Source: Caproicibacterium lactatifermentans | GTDB taxonomy: Bacteria; Bacillota; Clostridia; Oscillospirales; Acutalibacteraceae | DNA length: 64,000 bases | Assembly: GCF_013315815.1 (NCBI RefSeq) | Contig: NZ_CP046051.1 | Location: 1,364,001-1,428,000, forward strand | Direction of reading: 5' to 3' | Shown here: positions 28,306 to 38,343 of the stretch, piece by piece | Numbering within the stretch: the stretch's first letter is position 1 | How the letters are laid out: each line of letters opens with the position of its first letter | Made by a program: the position numbers and the translations under genes | Notes under the pieces: model-generated | Told to the model about the DNA's origin: nothing | Seen by the model: only the letters and a program-made list of their open reading frames with translations | The model's database searches: none

Positions 28306-29208
28306 TCATGACTCGGTACCGGTTGCTTTCCGGTCCAAATGGCGGTTAAGCAGACGTGCCAGCAGGCTGAAAAGCAGCACCAACAGGATAAGAATGGCGG
28401 AACTGAAGTTGGCAATCTGCGTCGCATTGGCGGCAATCGATTCCGTTCGGGAAGCCCATACCTGCAAAGCCAGCGTTTCACCGGGGCGGAATGGGTTGAG
28501 CGCACAGGTTGGCGAGGCCAAATTCCAGTTGCTCCAGTTGATGTCGGTACTCATACCCGCCGTGTACAGCAACGCTGCCGCTTCCCCAAATCCGCGGCCG
28601 GCGGCCAAAATGACGCCGGTCATAATGCGCGGGACACAGGCCGGCAGCAGCATTTTGGTAATGGACTGCCAGTGTGTTGCGCCCAGCGCCAGGCTTCCCT
28701 CTTTATACTCCTGTGGCAGTGCACGAAAAGCGTCTGCTGTTGTTGTGGTAATCAGCGGCAGACACAAAAGGGAAACAGCCAGCGCACCGGCAAACAGGTT
28801 CCACTGGGAATGCGTCATTAAAATGAATACCAGATAGCCGAACAGGCCGATGACAATTGAGGGCAGTGAAGAAAGCGCTTCCACACAAATGCGGACAAAA
28901 TGTGTTAGTGGGCCGTCCTTCGCGTACTCAGCCAAATAAATACCCGCCAAAATGCCAATTGGGACACTGATAAGCAGTGCTAAAAAGACGAGATAAAGCG
29001 TATTAAACAGTTGGTTGCCCACGCCGTCCTCTGTAAAGGAAAGCATCTGCGGTGTTGCATCCCGAAAGCCATTAATCAAAATGTACGCCACAAAAGCGAG
29101 CAGCAACAGTAGGAAAAAGCCCGCCACTGCGTAAAACACACCGGTCATGAAGCGGTCCGCTGTGCGGCTGCGTCGGCTTGCTGCCTGTGCTTGTTCTTTA
29201 TTTTTCAT
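28306..29208 (-). CDS. pstA: Phosphate ABC transporter permease PstA
   Basis: One of two membrane subunits of the phosphate importer. 300 residues with six predicted helices; the EAA-like loop is seen in [23 protein letters not shown], and [13 protein letters not shown] and [13 protein letters not shown] are PstA-typical. The ATG at 29208 overlaps the pstC stop (ATGA), which settles the start; the open frame runs 29 codons further into pstC. A short basic N-terminus precedes the first helix. Confidence 0.93.
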   Translation of the reverse strand: MKNKEQAQAASRRSRTADRFMTGVFYAVAGFFLLLLLAFVAYILINGFRDATPQMLSFTEDGVGNQLFNTLYLVFLALLISVPIGILAGIYLAEYAKDGPLTHFVRICVEALSSLPSIVIGLFGYLVFILMTHSQWNLFAGALAVSLLCLPLITTTTADAFRALPQEYKEGSLALGATHWQSITKMLLPACVPRIMTGVILAAGRGFGEAAALLYTAGMSTDINWSNWNLASPTCALNPFRPGETLALQVWASRTESIAANATQIANFSSAILILLVLLFSLLARLLNRHLDRKATGTES

Positions 29209-30104
29209 TTTCCCTTTTCCGCCTTTCCCAAAATAAGATGTACCAGAAAAATGAACAGGAGGGAAATCAGCAGCAGCAGCAGTGCCATGGTCCACAATGC
29301 TGTGTTATACTCGCCGCCTTCCGCCGCGCCGCCCATATCCGCGGCAATGGCCGCAGTCAGGTTGGTCGTCGGTGAAAAGATATTGACCGGAAAAGCTTTG
29401 CGCTGACCAATGACCATGGCCACCGCCAGCGCTTCGCCAAAGGCGCGTGCCAGCCCCAATATAATGCCCGTAAAAATTCCGGACTTAGCCGATGGCAGCA
29501 CCGTTTTATAAATGGTCTGCCAACGGGTGGCCCCCAAGCCATAGGAAGCCTCCCGGCAGCTGCGCGAAACACCGCGAATGGCATCCGCCGAAACGGTCGT
29601 AATAGACGGATATATCATAATTGCCAATACGATTGCCGCCGTGAGTACACCGTATCCCATCTGCAGGTGAAACACACGACGGATAAACGGCACCAGCACA
29701 CTCATGCCAACCCAGCCGTACACAACGGACGGGATTCCAACAAAGATTTCCGCCGCGGGCTGAAAGACACGTTCCCCAAAGCGCGGGGAAATTTCAGTCA
29801 TAAACACCGCGGAAGCGATGCTGCCCGGCAGCGCAATGAGCAAAGCCAAGCCGCAGGTCAGCAGTGAGCCGACAATGAAAACCGCCGCACCGACCGAGCC
29901 GCCGCCCGTAAAATCATCCGCCGGGTCCCAGTGGGAAGAAAACAGGAATTCCCCCACACTGTGTCCATACTTTGTAAACGTACCCAGCCCTTTGTACGCA
30001 AGGAAAATTCCAATGGCGAACGTAATGGCAATCATAAAAATGCCGAAGGCGGTCACCACAATACGGCCGGCGTTGTCCTTCCTGACCTTATGCTTTCCCT
30101 TCAT
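29205..30104 (-). CDS. pstC: Phosphate ABC transporter permease PstC
   Basis: Second membrane subunit of the phosphate importer, 299 residues. EAA-type loop SCREASYGLGATRWQTIYKTVLP, the PstC motif GIPSVVYGWVGMSVLVP and ARAFGEALAVAMVIGQ are visible, along with six helices. ATG 30104 follows AGAGGAA. It lies 71 bp after pstS, across a hairpin with a U tract, and overlaps pstA by 4 bp. Confidence 0.93.
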   Translation of the reverse strand: MKGKHKVRKDNAGRIVVTAFGIFMIAITFAIGIFLAYKGLGTFTKYGHSVGEFLFSSHWDPADDFTGGGSVGAAVFIVGSLLTCGLALLIALPGSIASAVFMTEISPRFGERVFQPAAEIFVGIPSVVYGWVGMSVLVPFIRRVFHLQMGYGVLTAAIVLAIMIYPSITTVSADAIRGVSRSCREASYGLGATRWQTIYKTVLPSAKSGIFTGIILGLARAFGEALAVAMVIGQRKAFPVNIFSPTTNLTAAIAADMGGAAEGGEYNTALWTMALLLLLISLLFIFLVHLILGKAEKGK

Positions 30105-30135
30105 TTGCTCTGCATTCCTCTTTTCTCTGCAATGA

Positions 30136-30162
30136 AAAAAGGCAGCGCACGTCCGCCTTTTT
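30136..30162 (-). terminator. Hairpin with U tract between pstS and pstC (partial terminator)
   Basis: On the minus strand a 10-bp stem (AAAAAGGCGG pairing with CTGCCTTTTT, one G-U pair) and 7-base loop is followed by T's. In pst operons such a hairpin typically lowers expression of the transport subunits relative to the binding protein. Confidence 0.6.
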
Positions 30163-30175
30163 CCGCTGGGTTTCT

Positions 30176-31105
30176 TTACTTGCTGGATTTGTTTTCTTCC
30201 GCGTTGCGGCTGTTGGTAACAGACGATTGTATTTTGGAAGTTACGCCATAGCCAAGTTCCTCCATTTTGCCGCTGTATTCACTGGATACAATATAATTGA
30301 GATATGCTTTTACGGCGCCTTTGGCTTCACCCTTTGTGTACATATGCTCGTAGCCCCAAACTGGGTATTTTCCGTTGTAGGTATTTTCTAGTGTCGGTGC
30401 CGTCCCGTCAATCGAAATGGTGGAAACACGGTCCTTGTTGTTGCCCACCAGATAGCTGAGCGCAACATAACCGACGGCGCCTTTATTCTCTTCAATGCTT
30501 TTCAGCAAAATTCCGGAGTTGTCAGTTTCGAGGGCTGCATTTGAGGCCTCTTCCTTACCCCCCAGCGCATATTTTGCAAACAGTGCGCGGGTTCCGGAGG
30601 TCTTTGGACGCGTCATCAGAACAATCGGTTCATCCGGCCCGCCAACTTCTTTCCAGTTCTTTGTCTTTGCCGTGAAAATATCAATTAACTGCTCTTTGGT
30701 CAGGTTTTTAACCTTGTCCCCCACGTCCTTGTTGACAATCGTTGCCATGGAAACAACACAAACTTTGTGGTCAACCAGTACAGATGCTCTATCAGATGAA
30801 AGCTTGGCCGCGGCGGCAACGTCCGAATTGCCGATATCAACCGAACCGTCGGCAACCTGCTTTAGGCCTGTGCCGGAACCGCCGGCATTCAGTGTAACCG
30901 AAACATTCGGATTCTTGGCTTTAAAAGCTTTTGCCGCATTCTGCGCCAGCGGCAGCAGTGCGGAGGAGCCGGAGCCAATCACTGTACCGGAAACAGCACC
31001 TGTACCGCTGCCTGTTCCGGAATACGGCGCGGCCGACTGACACCCCGCAAAGAAAACCGCCATACACATGGCTCCTGTTAAAACAGAACCTACTTTTTTT
31101 TTCAT
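30176..31105 (-). CDS. pstS: Phosphate-binding lipoprotein of the Pst transporter
   Basis: Captures phosphate outside the membrane. 309 residues with a lipoprotein signal (MKKKVGSVLTGAMCMAVFFAGC, Cys about 22), then phosphate-site motifs GSGSSALLPLAQN, NAGGSGTGLKQVADGSVDIGNSD and RPKTSGTRALF. The chosen ATG 31105 gives a classical signal peptide and follows AGAGGG at eight bases; 20 codons more are open upstream. First gene of pstSCAB-phoU-phoB-phoR and preceded by Pho boxes. Confidence 0.94.
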   Translation of the reverse strand: MKKKVGSVLTGAMCMAVFFAGCQSAAPYSGTGSGTGAVSGTVIGSGSSALLPLAQNAAKAFKAKNPNVSVTLNAGGSGTGLKQVADGSVDIGNSDVAAAAKLSSDRASVLVDHKVCVVSMATIVNKDVGDKVKNLTKEQLIDIFTAKTKNWKEVGGPDEPIVLMTRPKTSGTRALFAKYALGGKEEASNAALETDNSGILLKSIEENKGAVGYVALSYLVGNNKDRVSTISIDGTAPTLENTYNGKYPVWGYEHMYTKGEAKGAVKAYLNYIVSSEYSGKMEELGYGVTSKIQSSVTNSRNAEENKSSK

Positions 31106-31161
31106 AACCAAGGCCCTCTTTTCTGTTTGTTTCCTTTTATTCTGCCCTCTGCGTTCGATTT

Positions 31162-31217
31162 TCATTTTATTTATCCTGTGTAAAATCCATGTTAAATGCG
31201 GATTAGATTCAGATTAA
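31162..31217 (-). promoter_or_regulatory. Pho-box array and -10 element of the pst operon
   Basis: Minus-strand hexamers TTAATC (31217-31212), CTAATC (31206-31201), TTAACA (31195-31190) and TTTACA (31184-31179) recur every 11 bp with 5-bp spacers. This fits the Firmicute PhoP repeat (TT[ATC]ACA, about 5 bp apart). A TAAAAT (-10-like) at 31169-31164 begins 9 bp downstream, so the boxes would fall at about -22 to -60, the position known from B. subtilis. Confidence 0.65.
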
Positions 31218-31261
31218 GATTGATTTTTTAGTGCTTTGCGGTTACAATAATGAATAGATTG

Positions 31262-31267
31262 TATAAT
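31262..31267 (+). promoter_or_regulatory. Putative -10 element of fbp
   Basis: TATAAT at 31262-31267, 105 bp before the fbp start. The -35 region is not convincing (TTGCGG with a 20-base spacer). Confidence 0.4.
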
Positions 31268-31371
31268 ATCTATAAAAAGTGCTTGCAAATTTTATTTGTT
31301 TCTTTTTTTCAGTCACAAAATCATTCGACATGGCGGCATTAGGCCACCAAAAAAGGAGAGGATTTGTAACC

Positions 31372-33315
31372 ATGAAGGATGAACGCTTCCTAAAGCTAAT
31401 GAGCCGAACCTACCCAACTGCACAGGCCACCGCCGCTGAGATTATTAACCTAAAGGCCATTCTCACCCTACCAAAGGGAACCGAATACTTTTTCAGTGAC
31501 CTGCACGGGGAAAGCGGTGCGTTCCTATACCAACTGCGCAGCGCCAGCGGTGTTGTCCGCCGGAAAATCAACGACTTATTTGAACAGAGCCTTGGCACCG
31601 ATGAGCAGGACGAGCTTGCTGCACTCATCTATTACCCGGAATCCGGACTGGAAAAAGCACACCGCCAAAAAGAAAATTATGACGACTGGTCACGCATTAC
31701 TATTTACCGCCTAGTAGAGCTGTGCAAAGATGCCGGAAGCAAGTACACCCGCAGCAAAGTCCGTAAAAAAATGCCGGAAAACTTTGCCTACATCATAGAC
31801 GAATTGATGCACGCAAGCGGCAGCAACAAACAGCATTATACCCATGAAATCATTTTTACGATTGTGGAAACCGGCATGGGGGACGATTTCATTATTGCGC
31901 TGTGCTACCTGATTCAAAGCATTTTAGTAGACCGCCTACATATTATCGGCGACGTGTTCGACCGCGGCCCACACGCGGACGTGATTATGGATGCCTTAAT
32001 GGAGCAGCGAGACATCGACATTCAGTGGGGCAACCACGATATGTCCTGGATGGGTGCCGCCTGCGGAAGTCCGGCATTGGTTGCCAACGTGGTGCGCCTC
32101 GGCATTAGCTACAACAACTTTGATGTGCTGGAAGACGGCTATGGTATTAACCTGCGCCCGCTGTCCGATTTTGCAGCCCGCATTTATGCCGATGACCCCT
32201 GCTCCTGCTTCTCTCCCCACACACTGGATGCAAACGAATATGACCCCGTTGACCTGCCGCTGGCGGCAAAAATGCACAAAGCCATCACGATTATCCAGCT
32301 GAAGCTGGAAGAGCAGCTGATTCACCGGCACCCCGAATACCATATGGAAAACCGTCTGCTGCTGGAACGCATTGACTTCACCGCAAATACCACTCGGGTA
32401 GATGGTACTACCTATCCGCTGCGGGACACCCTCTTCCCCACTGTAAACCCCAAATCCCCGCTGAAACTGACAGCGGAAGAGCAGGAGCTTATGCACGCAC
32501 TGGTTTCTTCTTTCAGTCATTCGGAACGCTTGCAGCGGCATATTCGCTTCCTGTTCTCCAACGGCAGCATGTATCTGTCCTGTAACTCAAACCTGCTGTA
32601 TCATGGCTGCATTCCACTGAAAAAGGACGGTTCCTTTGCCACTGTTTCCATTAACGGCAAAACATACAGCGGCAAGTCCTATTTTGACTACATAGATACG
32701 ACTGTGCGGCAGATGTTCTTCTCGCCGCATGGCAGCCACGTCCAACAAAACGCCGCCGATTTCGCATGGTACCTGTGGTGCGGTCCGCTTTCTCCTCTGT
32801 TCGGAAAGAGCAAGCTGTCCATGTTTGAACGGTATTTTCTGGACGACCCGAAAACACGCGTGGAGGTCATGAATCCTTATTATACCCATCTGGATGACCA
32901 AAAAGTCTGTGAAAATATTCTGGAAGAGTTCGGACTGGACCCCGCCACCAGCCATATTATCAACGGCCATGTGCCCGTTCGTCTGAAAGAGGGAGAGTCC
33001 CCCATTAAGGCTGGCGGAAAACTCTTTATGATAGACGGCGGCATCAGCAAAGCCTACCAAAATCAGACCGGCATCGGCGGCTATACGTTGGTTTACAACT
33101 CACACTATCTAGCACTGGCGCAGCACATGCCGCTGGCTCCTGGCAAACGAATGGAAGAGCAAAGCCCCAAGGTACAGATTGTAGAAGCGGTTAAAAAGCG
33201 CGTGACCGTCGGTGACACAGACACCGGCGCCGAACTGCGTCAGCAAATAGCGGAATTGGAAGACCTCCTGGCAGCTTACCGTTCCGGCCAGTGCAAAGAA
33301 AAGATTCGCAAATAA
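31372..33315 (+). CDS. fbp: Fructose-1,6-bisphosphatase class III
   Basis: Gluconeogenic phosphatase, Firmicute type, belonging to the calcineurin-like phosphoesterases. 647 residues; the metal-site motifs are FSDLHGE, DVFDRGPHAD, WGNHDMSW and later GHVPV and GGISKAYQ. ATG 31372 follows AAGGAGAGG; 31 codons upstream are open but AT-rich and not family-like. The acidic C-terminal helix (AELRQQIAELEDLLAAYRSG) may form a coiled coil. Divergent from pstS and ended by a strong terminator. Confidence 0.95.
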   Translation: MKDERFLKLMSRTYPTAQATAAEIINLKAILTLPKGTEYFFSDLHGESGAFLYQLRSASGVVRRKINDLFEQSLGTDEQDELAALIYYPESGLEKAHRQKENYDDWSRITIYRLVELCKDAGSKYTRSKVRKKMPENFAYIIDELMHASGSNKQHYTHEIIFTIVETGMGDDFIIALCYLIQSILVDRLHIIGDVFDRGPHADVIMDALMEQRDIDIQWGNHDMSWMGAACGSPALVANVVRLGISYNNFDVLEDGYGINLRPLSDFAARIYADDPCSCFSPHTLDANEYDPVDLPLAAKMHKAITIIQLKLEEQLIHRHPEYHMENRLLLERIDFTANTTRVDGTTYPLRDTLFPTVNPKSPLKLTAEEQELMHALVSSFSHSERLQRHIRFLFSNGSMYLSCNSNLLYHGCIPLKKDGSFATVSINGKTYSGKSYFDYIDTTVRQMFFSPHGSHVQQNAADFAWYLWCGPLSPLFGKSKLSMFERYFLDDPKTRVEVMNPYYTHLDDQKVCENILEEFGLDPATSHIINGHVPVRLKEGESPIKAGGKLFMIDGGISKAYQNQTGIGGYTLVYNSHYLALAQHMPLAPGKRMEEQSPKVQIVEAVKKRVTVGDTDTGAELRQQIAELEDLLAAYRSGQCKEKIRK

Positions 33316-33337
33316 TTCACGGCCGCTTTATTATAGA

Positions 33338-33387
33338 AAAAGAGGAAAGGCAAGCCACCGCTTTAGTGGTCTGCCTTTCCTCTTTTG
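33338..33387. terminator. Bidirectional terminator between fbp and pyrI
   Basis: Long arms AAAGAGGAAAGGCA and TGCCTTTCCTCTTT with inner GCCAC/GTGG(T) pairing; T's follow on both strands. Confidence 0.85.
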
Positions 33388-33402
33388 TTGCATTCTTTCT
33401 AA

Positions 33403-33834
33403 TCAATCCACAGGACGCTTGTATTCCTGTTCGCAGTAAATGCAGCGGTAGCGGCGTGTTTTTTCGTCACACAGCTGAAAAACCTGGTCAATGCCTTCTT
33501 CTATGGTTGTAATACAGCGGGGATTTTTACATTTGATAACATTCTTAATATACTTGGGCAGTGTCGGCGTTTTTTTCTTCGCAATATGTCCGTTTTCAAT
33601 ATAGTTAACGGTTACGTTTGGATCCAAAAAGCCCAGGACGTCCAAATCGACATCTACGTTGCCCTCTATTTTAATAATATCTTTGCGGCCGTACTTGCTG
33701 CTGCGCGCATTTTTAATGACAGCAACACAGCAGTCCAGCTTTTCCAGCTGCAGCAGGTCGTAAATACGCATACTGGTGCCGGCCTCGATATGGTCTATGA
33801 CAATGCCTGTCTGTAAAGAATCAATATTCAGCAT
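33403..33834 (-). CDS. pyrI: Aspartate carbamoyltransferase regulatory subunit
   Basis: Regulatory partner of PyrB; binds nucleotides and structures the catalytic trimers. 143 residues: N-terminal allosteric domain ([19 protein letters not shown]) and C-terminal zinc domain with four Cys in CKNPRC and CIYC. The start overlaps the pyrB stop by 7 bp, so translation is coupled. A PyrI of its own implies allosteric, E. coli-like control of the enzyme, in contrast with the unregulated Bacillus type. Confidence 0.94.
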   Translation of the reverse strand: MLNIDSLQTGIVIDHIEAGTSMRIYDLLQLEKLDCCVAVIKNARSSKYGRKDIIKIEGNVDVDLDVLGFLDPNVTVNYIENGHIAKKKTPTLPKYIKNVIKCKNPRCITTIEEGIDQVFQLCDEKTRRYRCIYCEQEYKRPVD

Positions 33835-34754
33835 GGCAGCTTCACCCCCAGCAGTCTTAAAATCAAAGCCTGGCGCACATAAACACCGTTCTGGACCTGG
33901 TCAAAGTAGGCGGCACGCGGGTCGTCATCTACGTCCAGTGAGATTTCATTGACACGCGGCAGCGGGTGCAGAACGTACATATCCGGTTTGGCTGCTTTCA
34001 TTTTTTCCGCCGTTAGCACATAGCTGTCCTTCAGACGGACATAGTCCTCTTCGTTAAAGAAGCGTTCCTTCTGGACTCGGGTCATATACAGGATATCCAG
34101 CTTTGGCAGGACCTCATCCAGACTTCTGACCTCTTGGAATGGAATATTCTGCGGCCGCAGGACTTCGTCAATAATATAGCCGGGTACCCGCAGCTCTTCC
34201 GGTGAAATGAGGATAAACCGAATGCCAGAATAGCGTGCCAATGACTTTATCAGGGAATGTACCGTACGGCCAAACTTCAGGTCACCGCACAAACCGATGG
34301 TTAAGTCATGCAAGCGGCTTTTTTTGCAGCGAATGGTCATCAGGTCCGTCAGTGTCTGTGTGGGGTGCTGGTGACCACCGTCACCGGCATTGATAACCGG
34401 AATTTTGGAAAAGTGTGCGGCTCGGCGGGGTGCACCCTCTTTGGGGTGACGCATAGCACAGATATCCGCGAAGCAGGAAACTACTCGAATGGTGTCTGCT
34501 ACACTTTCCCCTTTGGTTGCGGAGGAGGTTGAAGCAGAATGAAAGCCCATAACGCTGCCGCCCATGTTCAGCATGGCGGTTTCAAAGCTGAGGCGGGTGC
34601 GGGTACTTGGTTCATAGAACAAAGTTGCCAGCTTTTTTCCGTCGCAGGCATGTGCGTACTTCTGGGGATGCGCAGAAATGTCATCTGCAAGGTTCAGCAA
34701 ATCATCAATTTCAGAAACGGACAGGTCTAACGGGTCGATTAGATGTCTTACCAT
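33828..34754 (-). CDS. pyrB: Aspartate carbamoyltransferase catalytic subunit
   Basis: Condenses carbamoyl phosphate and aspartate in pyrimidine synthesis. 308 residues with the carbamoyl-phosphate loop [28 protein letters not shown] and [17 protein letters not shown] 34754 follows AGGAGG; upstream codons in frame are not part of the family. No PyrR-type leader is obvious in the 105 bp between it and pepP. Transcription may come through from pepP, since I see no terminator between them. Confidence 0.95.
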   Translation of the reverse strand: MVRHLIDPLDLSVSEIDDLLNLADDISAHPQKYAHACDGKKLATLFYEPSTRTRLSFETAMLNMGGSVMGFHSASTSSATKGESVADTIRVVSCFADICAMRHPKEGAPRRAAHFSKIPVINAGDGGHQHPTQTLTDLMTIRCKKSRLHDLTIGLCGDLKFGRTVHSLIKSLARYSGIRFILISPEELRVPGYIIDEVLRPQNIPFQEVRSLDEVLPKLDILYMTRVQKERFFNEEDYVRLKDSYVLTAEKMKAAKPDMYVLHPLPRVNEISLDVDDDPRAAYFDQVQNGVYVRQALILRLLGVKLPC

Positions 34755-34859
34755 ATTTCCTCCTGTATTTTTGCAGCCTGCCTGCATGAAACAGACTGCG
34801 GTGAAAGGGAGCCAGTCATCTGTGTTCCGCTTTCTGGGCATACAAGCTTTCCTGCGGTT

Positions 34860-36644
34860 TTATTTTTGGCAAAGCGGACGGCAGGCGTTCTTCAGCCATG
34901 CCTGTTCCTCCGCTGTCAGATGCGGTGCCAGTGTTTGGTAAACAGTGGCATGGTAGCGGTCGAGATAAGCAATTTCATCACTGGAAAGCAGCTCCGGCAG
35001 AATAGCCGTATGGTCTATGGGGAACATGGTCAGCGGGTGGAACGCGTAAAACTGACCGTATTCCGTTTTTTCGTCCATAACAACTTCCAGCGTATTTTCC
35101 GTACGAATGCCGAACTTGCCTTCCATATAGATACCCGGTTCATCGGTGATAGTCATGCCGGGAACCAGCGGAATCGCGGACCGGAAGCTGTGCGGGCCTT
35201 CATGTACAGCACCCATGTATCCCACGCCGTGGCCGGTGCCGCAGCGATAATCCAGCCCGTGCTTCCACACCTGCACACGGGAAAGAGCGTCCAGCTCATG
35301 ACCGGTAGTGCCCTGCGGGAATTTGGCGTCTGCCAAATCGATATGGCACTTCAGCACCCATGTAAAGCATTCTTTTTCTTCCTGTGTCAGCGGGCCCATG
35401 GCGAATGTACGCGTCACGTCCGTCGTGCCGGTCAGGTACTGTCCGCCGGAATCCACCAGCAGAAAGCTCTTCGGCTGTAGGTCAGAGTGCTGCTCTTTTG
35501 TGGGGCCATAGTGCATCATCGCTGCATTCGGGCCGTAGGCCGCAATGGTTTCAAAGCTTTCGCCGCGGTTGTCCGGCTGCTGTGCACGGTACTTGTGGGC
35601 AATTTCCGCAGCATCCCATTCGGTCAGTGGCTCCCCCGCTGCCATGCGGCGCTCCAGTTCCATTTTGAAGCGTACCAGTGCAACACCGTCGTAAACATGG
35701 CAAATGCGCATATTGGCACATTCTGTCTTGTTTTTCACTGCCTTCAGGTTGGTAATGATGTCCCCGCCGGCCACTAACTTCCGGTCCTTGTTTTCTGCTA
35801 AGCAGGTGCAAATATCAAAACTGGTGTTTGCCCGGCTGACCAGCACGGTTCCGGCAGCAGCACCAGCACGCAGGTCCTCTTCCAGCTTGTTGTAGGGACG
35901 TACCTCTACGCCGGATTTTGCAAGATAATCCGCGGCTGATGCCTGAATCCGCTTTTTGTCAAGATACAGGTATGCTTTTTCTGTCGTGACCAGTAGGAAT
36001 GCAATGGCAAAAGGATTATAGTCAACATCTGCGGCACGTAGATTGGTTGCCCACGCAACATCGTCCAGCAGGCTATACAGCTGTGCATCTGCTCCGGCCT
36101 TTTTAAGCTCTGCACGAACCTGTGCCAGCTTGTCCGCACAGGTGCAGCCCGAATAGCGGTCCTCCAGCAAGTAAACCGGTGTTTCCGGCAGCGCCGGACG
36201 GTCCTCTTTCCACACGTCCGCTACGAGGTCCAAACTGATGAGTTTAGCACCGGTGGTATCCAGTTCCTTCTGTACATTTTCAGCTTCCAGCTCCGAAAAA
36301 ATGCGGCCGTCCACCGCCACTTTTCCCCCGGGAATTGCCTTTGCAAGATAGGCGCCAACAGTAGGAACACCGGGTTCACGCATACGCATCAGCCGAATCG
36401 GTGTGCCCTTCAGCTGTTGGTCCGCCTGAATAAAGAAGCGGCCGTCTGTCCACAAACAGCTCTCCTTTTTCGTAACAACCAGTGTGCCGGCATCTCCGGT
36501 AAAACCGGAAAACCACCGCCGAGACTCCCAGTGTGCCGGAATGTATTCACTCATGTGCGGGTCGCTGGTCGGCAAAATTACCGCATCTGCCCCATGCTGT
36601 GTCATCTGCTGACGCAGCGCCTCTAATTTTTCAGCAACAGTCAT
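34860..36644 (-). CDS. pepP: Aminopeptidase P family (Xaa-Pro aminopeptidase), long form
   Basis: Removes N-terminal residues preceding proline. 594 residues: two creatinase-like N-terminal domains (about 1-310) and a C-terminal pita-bread metallopeptidase domain with the metal ligands in LVDSGGQYLTGTTDVTRTF, GTGHGVGYMGAVHEGPH, TDEPGIY and IRTENTL. This three-domain length is the eukaryote-like APP1 form also found in Clostridia. It starts MTVAEKLEALRQQM behind GGAGA. Intracellular: no signal peptide. Confidence 0.92.
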   Translation of the reverse strand: MTVAEKLEALRQQMTQHGADAVILPTSDPHMSEYIPAHWESRRWFSGFTGDAGTLVVTKKESCLWTDGRFFIQADQQLKGTPIRLMRMREPGVPTVGAYLAKAIPGGKVAVDGRIFSELEAENVQKELDTTGAKLISLDLVADVWKEDRPALPETPVYLLEDRYSGCTCADKLAQVRAELKKAGADAQLYSLLDDVAWATNLRAADVDYNPFAIAFLLVTTEKAYLYLDKKRIQASAADYLAKSGVEVRPYNKLEEDLRAGAAAGTVLVSRANTSFDICTCLAENKDRKLVAGGDIITNLKAVKNKTECANMRICHVYDGVALVRFKMELERRMAAGEPLTEWDAAEIAHKYRAQQPDNRGESFETIAAYGPNAAMMHYGPTKEQHSDLQPKSFLLVDSGGQYLTGTTDVTRTFAMGPLTQEEKECFTWVLKCHIDLADAKFPQGTTGHELDALSRVQVWKHGLDYRCGTGHGVGYMGAVHEGPHSFRSAIPLVPGMTITDEPGIYMEGKFGIRTENTLEVVMDEKTEYGQFYAFHPLTMFPIDHTAILPELLSSDEIAYLDRYHATVYQTLAPHLTAEEQAWLKNACRPLCQK

Positions 36645-36681
36645 TGTTTCTCCTTTCCCGCGGACGGCTTTTTCTGCGCAG

Positions 36682-36721
36682 AAAAAAAACTCACCCGAAG
36701 AAACCTGCTCTTCGGATGAGC
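36682..36721 (-). terminator. Intrinsic terminator of the citrate synthase gene
   Basis: Minus-strand arms CTCATCCGAAGA and TCTTCGGGTGAG (one G-T pair) followed by TTTTTTTT; lies 175 bp after the citrate synthase stop and upstream of pepP. Confidence 0.8.
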
Positions 36722-36895
36722 CTTTCCTTTACAAACGGTACTGCCGTACCGCGGTCTTATCTTTTTGATGGGAATAAAGGAATCCAGTCTTTTGGGCAGC
36801 ACAAAACGGCGCCGCCTGCAGAGCGGGTTTAGAACAGTATACGAGTTTTCTCGCAAGCTGTCAAGTCACCTTTTTGATTTCGTACAAGGCAACGA

Positions 36896-38278
36896 TTACT
36901 GCCGCTGCGAAAACGGCACATACGGCCGGTGCTGTGCAACCGATTTGTAGGCCGGACGGATAATTTTGCCGCCGTTAATGCGTTCCTCCAGCAAATGTGC
37001 ACTCCAGCCCGCGATACGCGCCATGGCAAAGACTGGCGTAAACAGCTCGATAGGCAGGCCCAGCATATAATAAACGAAGCCGGAATAAAAATCGATATTT
37101 GCGCTGACGCCTTTGTATGTTTTCCGTTCCTGTCCGATAATTTTGGGTGCCAGCTGCGCCACCATAGCATACAGGTCGTACTCTTTCTGCCTGCCCTTTT
37201 CCTCGGACAGTTTTTCAACGAATTTCTGGAAAATGAGGGCGCGCGGGTCACTGATGCTGTATACAGCGTGTCCCATGCCATATATTAGTCCCTTGTGGTC
37301 AAAGGCTTCGCCGTGCAGCAGCTTCCGCAGATAACAGCCGACCTCTTCCTCATCGTTCCAGTCATGCACTTTTTCCATCATGTCTGAAAACATCTGCACG
37401 ACCTTGATATTGGCACCGCCGTGTTTCGGGCCTTTCAGGGAACTGAGCGCCGCCGCAATGACAGAGTAAGAATCTGTACCGGAAGAGGCGACAACGTGTG
37501 TTGTAAAGGTAGAGTTGTTGCCGCCGCCGTGCTCAGCGTGCAGCACCAAAGCGAGGTCCAGAATACGTGCCTCCAGCTCACTGTATTTGTTGTCGATACG
37601 TAGCATATACAGAATATTTTCCGCCGTGGAAAGGTTATCACGCGGGGTATGAATGAAAAACGGCTGACTGGAGTCCGCATTATGGGCATACGCCTGATAG
37701 CCGTAAACCGCCAGCTGCGGGAACAGCGCAATCATCTCAATACACTGACGCAGCGTATTTTCCACACTGGTGTCATTGGCGCGCTCGTCATAGGCATACA
37801 GTGTCAGCACACTGCGTGCCAATGTATTCATCATGTCGCAGCTGGGCGCTTTCATAATAATATCCCGCACAAAATTGGTCGGAAGTGTGCGGTATTTGTT
37901 CAGCAATCCGCGAAATTCCTCCAGCTGACCGGCTGAAGGCAGCTCACCAAACAGCAGAAGATATGCTGTTTCTTCAAAACCGAAGCGGTTTTCCGTAAGA
38001 AAGCCGCGTGTTAGGTCATTGATGGAAATGCCGCGGTAGTATAATTCGCCGGGGATAGGAACCTTTTTGTCGTTTACAATCTTCTTTGCCCGTACCTCAC
38101 TGATGTCAGTCAGTCCGCAGAGCACGCCTTCCCCATTGATATCACGCAGGCCGCGTTTTACATCGTACTTCATGTAAAGGGAGGGGTCAAGGGCATCATG
38201 CTGTACACTTAGCTGTGTCAGTTCTCTAATTTTTGGTGTAATTTCAAAGAAATCACCGGCAGTATTTGTTTTAACCAA
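36896..38278 (-). CDS. gltA: Citrate/2-methylcitrate synthase
   Basis: Condenses acetyl-CoA and oxaloacetate. About 460 residues; catalytic motifs LHAEHGGGNNSTF, KGPKHGGAN and GMGHAVYSISDPRA with the essential His, and the N-terminal GLTDISEV. No ATG lies near the conserved N-terminus: TTG 38278 behind AGAGAG is my choice, with GTG 38287 and TTG 38299 alternatives. The long N-terminus is as in the clostridial branch of the family. The gene is alone; other TCA cycle genes are not in the window, so it likely supports glutamate synthesis. Confidence 0.9.
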   Translation of the reverse strand: MVKTNTAGDFFEITPKIRELTQLSVQHDALDPSLYMKYDVKRGLRDINGEGVLCGLTDISEVRAKKIVNDKKVPIPGELYYRGISINDLTRGFLTENRFGFEETAYLLLFGELPSAGQLEEFRGLLNKYRTLPTNFVRDIIMKAPSCDMMNTLARSVLTLYAYDERANDTSVENTLRQCIEMIALFPQLAVYGYQAYAHNADSSQPFFIHTPRDNLSTAENILYMLRIDNKYSELEARILDLALVLHAEHGGGNNSTFTTHVVASSGTDSYSVIAAALSSLKGPKHGGANIKVVQMFSDMMEKVHDWNDEEEVGCYLRKLLHGEAFDHKGLIYGMGHAVYSISDPRALIFQKFVEKLSEEKGRQKEYDLYAMVAQLAPKIIGQERKTYKGVSANIDFYSGFVYYMLGLPIELFTPVFAMARIAGWSAHLLEERINGGKIIRPAYKSVAQHRPYVPFSQRQ

Positions 38279-38343
38279 GTGGCTCACTCTCTTTCTCAAA
38301 AATCCCTTCTGTTTGATGACTGCTTTTTGCTTTACCGCAAAAA

